Assembly: GCF_009870125.1 (NCBI RefSeq)
Contig: NC_046683.1
Span: 66,045,869 to 66,109,868 of the forward strand
Source of the DNA: Drosophila pseudoobscura
Taxonomy: Eukaryota; Arthropoda; Insecta; Diptera; Drosophilidae
Direction of reading: 5' to 3'
DNA length: 64,000 nt
Shown: positions 60,501 through 64,000 of the stretch, piece after piece
Layout of the letters: the number at the start of each line of letters is the position of its first letter
Position numbering within the stretch: the first letter of the stretch is position 1
Notes under the pieces: generated by a model
What the model was told of the DNA's origin: nothing
The model's input: the letters and a program-made list of their open reading frames with translations, nothing else
The model's database searches: none
Translations under genes and position numbers: made by a program

Positions 60501-60598
60501 GCGGCGGCGGCAAAGCCCGCGTCCGCGGAGGCCATCGAGTGGTGACCCAAAACGGCGGCCCAGGGCGAGGCCACGAATCCGCTGCCATGATGATCCAT
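31632..60598 (-). CDS. trh: Trachealess, bHLH-PAS transcription factor (13 coding exons)
   Basis: Trh dimerises with Tango and activates genes for tracheal and salivary duct fate through TACGTG-type sites. Exons (5' to 3'): 60598-60261, 50095-50063, 49875-49828, 42039-41776, 38399-38164, 35556-35489, 35373-35052, 34909-34788, 34457-34362, 33739-33546, 33481-33375, 33289-33142, 33066-31632. All phases agree and give 1,136 residues. Domains: His/Ala-rich N-terminus (1-113), bHLH at about 228-290 ('[19 protein letters not shown]'), PAS-A about 308-475 interrupted by a long Gly/Ser insert near 385-430, PAS-B about 545-655 ('[17 protein letters not shown]'), an Asn/Ala-rich exon at 478-509, then a long Ser/Thr/Pro/Gln-rich activation region with nuclear-signal-like 'KRKRKTK' and a Gln run, ending '[14 protein letters not shown]'. 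An internal Met in exon 4 (42023) would give a 991-residue form. Confidence 0.93.
33740..34361 (-). other. trh intron between the Asn-rich exon and PAS exon
   Basis: About 620 bp, T-rich near the donor. No other exon is evident. Confidence 0.7.
35557..38163 (-). other. trh intron 5 (2.6 kb)
   Basis: Contains CA (35875-35892), GGGAG-type (36127-36160), TCCCA (36223-36245) and CTGCT (36708-36727) short repeats and GA runs. No coding exon seen. Confidence 0.7.
38400..41775 (-). other. trh intron 4 (3.4 kb)
   Basis: Contains a TGTGG pentamer run (38713-38747), a TCC trinucleotide run (39010-39035) and AT-rich DNA. No coding exon seen. Confidence 0.7.
38713..38747 (+). repeat. (GGTGT)n pentanucleotide tandem repeat
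   Basis: GGTAT units grade into about five GGTGT units within trh intron 4. Confidence 0.9.
41776..42039 (-). CDS. trh: trh exon 4, with internal start Met
   Basis: Reads '[20 protein letters not shown]' and continues to the GGGG/TTAGT region, where the donor keeps phase 2 into the bHLH exon. Two AG acceptors lie 8 bp apart (exon start at 42039 or 42047); only the downstream one keeps the long-isoform frame. The Met at 42023 may start a shorter isoform from a nearer promoter. Confidence 0.8.
42250..45445. promoter_or_regulatory. Cluster of TACGTG cores (Trh:Tgo-type sites) by the trh internal start
   Basis: TACGTG at 42250-42255 and 42556-42561 (plus), CACGTA at 43253-43258 and 45440-45445 (minus). 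These are the core bound by bHLH-PAS dimers such as Trh:Tango. They lie just upstream of exon 4 and its possible start, which would fit the known autoregulation of trh; function is inferred. Confidence 0.3.
48857..48881 (+). repeat. (CTG)n trinucleotide repeat
   Basis: About eight CTG units, non-coding, within trh intron 3. Confidence 0.9.
49828..49875 (-). CDS. trh: trh microexon 3 (48 nt)
   Basis: Flanked by TTTCGCAG and GCGCG/GTAAGT. It reads '[15 protein letters not shown]' between split Arg codons, with the same phase-2 symmetry as microexon 2. It is separated from microexon 2 by only 187 bp. Confidence 0.7.
50063..50095 (-). CDS. trh: trh microexon 2 (33 nt)
   Basis: Flanked by ATTGCAG and GACAG/GTGAGT. 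It reads '[10 protein letters not shown]' between two split Arg codons, entering and leaving in phase 2, so it is symmetrical and could also be skipped without a frameshift. Confidence 0.7.
50096..60260 (-). other. trh intron 1 (10.2 kb)
   Basis: No exon found. It holds CT runs (50159-50177), ATGCCCC units (50768-50798), TGCC units (52414-52449), GT runs (54917-54953), CCAGCT units (55609-55635), CATTC units (56299-56340), long C-rich stretches and GA runs (58803-58845, 60209-60232). Confidence 0.6.
52414..52449 (+). repeat. (TGCC)n tetranucleotide repeat
   Basis: About eight CTGC/TGCC units with one interruption, in trh intron 1. Confidence 0.9.
60261..60598 (-). CDS. trh: trh distal first coding exon (His/Ala-rich)
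   Basis: Begins '[20 protein letters not shown]' at the first ATG of its frame (context GACA-ATGG) and carries a His-Pro/His-Ser run of some 50 residues, an Ala run, and '[12 protein letters not shown]' at a CTACAG/GTAAAT donor. The DNA shows a GATGCGGATGTGG-type repeat on the plus strand that codes the His run. It lies about 10 kb upstream of the next exon. Confidence 0.8.
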
Positions 60599-63500
60599 TG
60601 TCGGGGACTTATGCGGCACTTTCCACTGTGTGTATATTGTGATCGGGAGACGGGAGCACTATATCATTCAATATATATCGGTATATATCCTTTATCTTTT
60701 GATTTTTATGTTGCACCGAGACACACAAACAGATACAGATGCGGATACAGGAGATACAGGGGATACACGGATACACCGAAAACAAAGTCACAACACAAGA
60801 TGGCGGCCATTATTTACCGTTAACGCGCATGGCCACAAAAGGCACCGTTAGGAGGAGTCGCCCCCCTCTGCAGGCACCAGGCACAGGCACCAGGCACCAC
60901 CGACGGGCGAACGAACGAACGAAGCGACGAGTCGCACTCGGAACGAAACTCGAAGAAAATCCACCAAAACAAAAAAAAACCGCGCAGGAAAATCGTCAGG
61001 GAGGAGGAGCAGGAGCCGGAGTCGGAGTCGGAGCCGGAGCCGGAGCAGAAGGAGGATGGAAACCACAGCCGACCCTCGAGCAGGCAAGCGAACGGGAGAC
61101 AGACCAGACTCCCCTTTGGGGCACACGGATTCTGTCGCAAATCGGGCTCGGAATCGGAATCGGATTCGTTTGCTTTGCGGGCCTTCGGTTGCTCCTTTTC
61201 GCACGCTTTTGGTCCGCGTTCACCTCTGCACGGCACGAAAATTGGCGATAAACTATCGCCTCGCATCAGGAAACATGGCATGGCATCGCATCGCATCCAC
61301 ATAGCATCGGTGTCGGGTCGGTTGGTCGGTCGGTCGTTTGGGTCGGTTTGATGGTGCGTCCGAGAGTCTCGCAGTTAGAGCCATGGATGGCCCAGACACC
61401 AGACGCCAGACACCAGAGGCTGGTTGGTTGGCTGCTGCGGCTCCTCTCTGCTGCTGCTGTTGCCTCTGTTGCCTCTGCCGCTGCTGCTACCATCAACATC
61501 ATCTGTGTTGCTCTGATGCTGTGCTGCTGCGCTGCTGCTGCCCCTGCATCTGGGGAGCAGAGCGCATTTTGCACTGCTGCAAATGGTGGTGGAGCAGGTT
61601 TTGCGCCTTTGGAAAGAGAGAGAGAGCCGCAGAGCCGCACAGCAGAGGCAGCCGCAGCATCCATCCACACACACACATCATATGTTATGTGGCTCTCTCT
61701 CTCTCTCTCTCTCCCTCTCTCCATCTCTCTCTCTCTCTCTCTGTTGCTCCCCAACGGAGGCATAACAACAACACTTGCCACATGCTCATGGCTCCATACA
61801 GAGTGCTCCTCCGAGTCCCACTCCGAGTCGCTCGCGCTCTCTCTCTCTGTCTCTTTTTGTGGTTCATTCTCGGGAGAATTCTCGCTGAGGGAGCAACAGC
61901 AACTCTCAACAGCAGAAACAGCATCAGCACCAGCACCAGCATCAGCAAAGGAGCTGAAGATGGAGATGACTTTTTGGTCTGTTGTGTGTGACGTTGTTGA
62001 GGGCGCGATAAGGAGGCTTCCTGCTCCACTGGGGGAGTCATTTGTTCCCATTATGGAGATAGATTGATTGCAGAATCCGTGAAGGAGGAGTACCTAATGG
62101 GAAGTGATGTTCTTCCAAAGGAAGAGACCTCTGAGAAATCTGGAAATCATGTATTCTATATCTCTAAGAAGAAATCTACAACGTATCTGAGAATATTTCT
62201 AAAGGAAAGAGGGGCTTCGAGGGTTCCAGGTTGTGCGGGAGGGAATCTATACATAAACCACAAAAGGTGACCCCGATCTGACTGAATATCTTTTATGGCA
62301 GAAAAGGTGTCTCAAATAGTGTTTCCTTGTCAAGTCGGGGAGTTCTGGATCTATTTGCGGGACACAAAGTATTATCCATAGAGAAGATTTTTCAAAAATG
62401 GTGACCCCGATCCCATTCCGCTTGTCTGAACTCCTCCTTTCTTCAAGATTCCCATGGACATTCCACGGAGATTTCGCTGCCGCGAAGTATTCTTCCTTGG
62501 GCTCTCAGAGATCTGCAGATTCCACAGACGTTTTCATCATCCTCTAGGATCATTAACCTCCTCTTACTTCTATGGAGCCCCCTTCCATTCAATTCCTAAG
62601 GAAATTTCCTCATATTTTCCACCACAAACCCCACCCTGACCTGTTCCCACACAACATTCATTCCTTCCACAAGTCTTAGCATTTCCCATTCTCATACACA
62701 GCATTACCATGCCACCATGCCCCAAAAGGAGAGTGCGGGGAGGGCTCTGGGGGAGTGGGAGTGGAACGAACGGCTGACAACTTAGTTAAAATAAGGCGCC
62801 ACCTGTCAAGTGATTTTCGAATAAAATAAATTCGTGATTACACGACAAAATATCCAAAAACGAAACGGAACGAAACGAAGCGAAGAAATCCAAAAGATCA
62901 GGCACCGGGCACCGGGCAACAACAATAACAAAAGACTCCCACGGGGGAAGCAGCCTCCTCCCGTACAGCAGCCCTCCCTGCCCATGCCGTGCCACACTCT
63001 GTGGCACACACGACTCTTGCAGCTTCACACACACTCGCACACACTCACGAGACTCAGTCCAGCCGCAACTTCTGAATCGTAATCGTGCAGGGTCAACGTC
63101 AATACTGAATGTTGTCGCCGTTCCATCCGTCCACCGGTACCCCAGTCCCCCGTTCATGGCTTCCCCGCCCTGCGCCCTCCGCCCCCCGCCTCTCTATCCC
63201 CCTGTCTCTGTCTGTGGCAGTGTCTCTCTGTCTCGGGCTTGTTTACAGTGTGCAAAAATCATTTAGACAAGTTGACAAAAGCTCGTTTGGAACGTGAGTA
63301 ACATGAGAGTTGGCTCTCGACGACAGACGACAGAGAGGAGAGCCAAAGAGTCTTGGAACTGAGGCTTGAGGCCTGCGGCTGCGGCTGCCCCATCTGTCCG
63401 TCCGCCTGTCTGCCTTTGGAATTGGTTCTGTTTTCGTCTGTTTCTGTTGCTGTTTTCGGGGCTTTTCAGAGCATCTTGGAGCTGTTGCTGTAGCTGTAGC

Positions 63501-64000
63501 TGCGAGGCTGCAGTCGCGAGCGGAGCCTGAAGTCTTAATTCTAAACATGGCAAATGGAGCTTGGAGCGTGCTACGGCTGCTGCTGCCGCTGCTGCGGCTG
63601 CTTGTGGCACAGAATGAGGCTGACCTTTGGCTGTAATGAGAATGAGAATGATATCCCCCACAGGCGTATTATTTCAGTTGGTGCTGCCGCTTTGTGGGGT
63701 AGGTAACGGGTTGCTAGTGGGGGATACTTGAGGGTCTACAACGAGTGTGATGGTAATGATTGTGGGGGTGGCATGATGTGGGAGTGCACCTTAGCAGAGC
63801 AACAGATTGAACTTTAGTGTGCCTTCAGTCAAAATATATCAATATTAGATGGTGACCCCGATTAGCTCTGAATTGGCAATGAGAGTAGTTTGAATTGGAA
63901 ATTCCATCGCAAATGGTGGCCTTAATGCGAAAAGAAATGTTTTTCAGATATGAATGACAGTTGTGTAAACTTATATCACAAATGGTGACCTCGATTATCC
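60599..64000 (-). other. trh 5' UTR / upstream region
   Basis: No gene recognised. Contains A-rich and GGAGCCGGAG-type repeats (61000-61045), CTG/CAG-rich stretches (61435-61560), CT runs (61690-61742), CAGCAC/CAGCAT units (61915-61950), and recurring GGTGACCCCGAT at 62266, 62400, 63851 and (one mismatch) 63984. Large frames open on both strands at 61270-62060 are low-complexity. Confidence 0.5.
61690..61742 (+). repeat. (CT)n low-complexity tract
   Basis: CTCTCT runs with short interruptions upstream of trh. Confidence 0.9.

Noticed and set aside
60169..60823. Plus-strand frames opposite trh exon 1 (Asp/Ala- or Met/Arg/Val-rich)
   Set aside because: They are products of the His-codon repeat read on the other strand.
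61266..62067. Overlapping 200+ codon open frames on both strands upstream of trh
   Set aside because: They follow CT/GA and CTG/CAG runs, have low-complexity Ser/Leu/Arg products, and lack splice or family support.
1..64000. CRISPR arrays, bacterial operons or prophage
   Set aside because: Intron-rich fly genes throughout; no spaced direct repeats or prokaryotic gene organisation.

Overview
The window is nuclear DNA of a Drosophila-type fly. It has short GT-AG introns with C-ending codon use in exons, AT-rich and microsatellite-rich non-coding DNA, and five genes whose proteins closely match fly families. The order and the repeat types fit Muller element D (the region of D. melanogaster cytological 61) in a non-melanogaster species. 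An obscura-group species is my best guess and is inference only.

Layout. The left edge (1-1735, +) holds the 3' part of a divergent ionotropic receptor. From 2052 to 8927 (+) run the last 15 visible coding exons of Iml1 (DEPDC5 orthologue, GATOR1 subunit). The N-terminal exons of Iml1 must lie left of the window, so the receptor gene appears to sit inside an Iml1 intron on the same strand. Convergent to it is Psa (13486-9935, -), a puromycin-sensitive aminopeptidase, with non-AUG 5' open exons reaching to about 15240. Divergent from Psa is cueball (16955-22363, +), with a 3.3 kb first intron. A tRNA-Glu-like sequence (24079-24146) and a C2H2 zinc-finger gene (24457-28109, +) follow. A small two-exon lysine/threonine/proline-rich repeat gene (30258-29724, -) comes next.

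The whole right half is trachealess (trh, 60598-31632, -). I reconstructed it as 13 coding exons that keep one reading frame and give 1,136 residues. It includes two microexons of 33 and 48 nt inside very large introns, and a far-upstream His/Ala-rich first exon. DNA right of 60598 is 5' flank or UTR with low-complexity tracts.

The genes do not form a pathway. Iml1 acts in nutrient signalling at the lysosome, Psa in peptide turnover, cueball at the cell surface (germline and neuromuscular), trh in tracheal and salivary fate. All exon coordinates were derived by hand from splice signals, phase and protein family similarity, and no alignment or RNA data were available.
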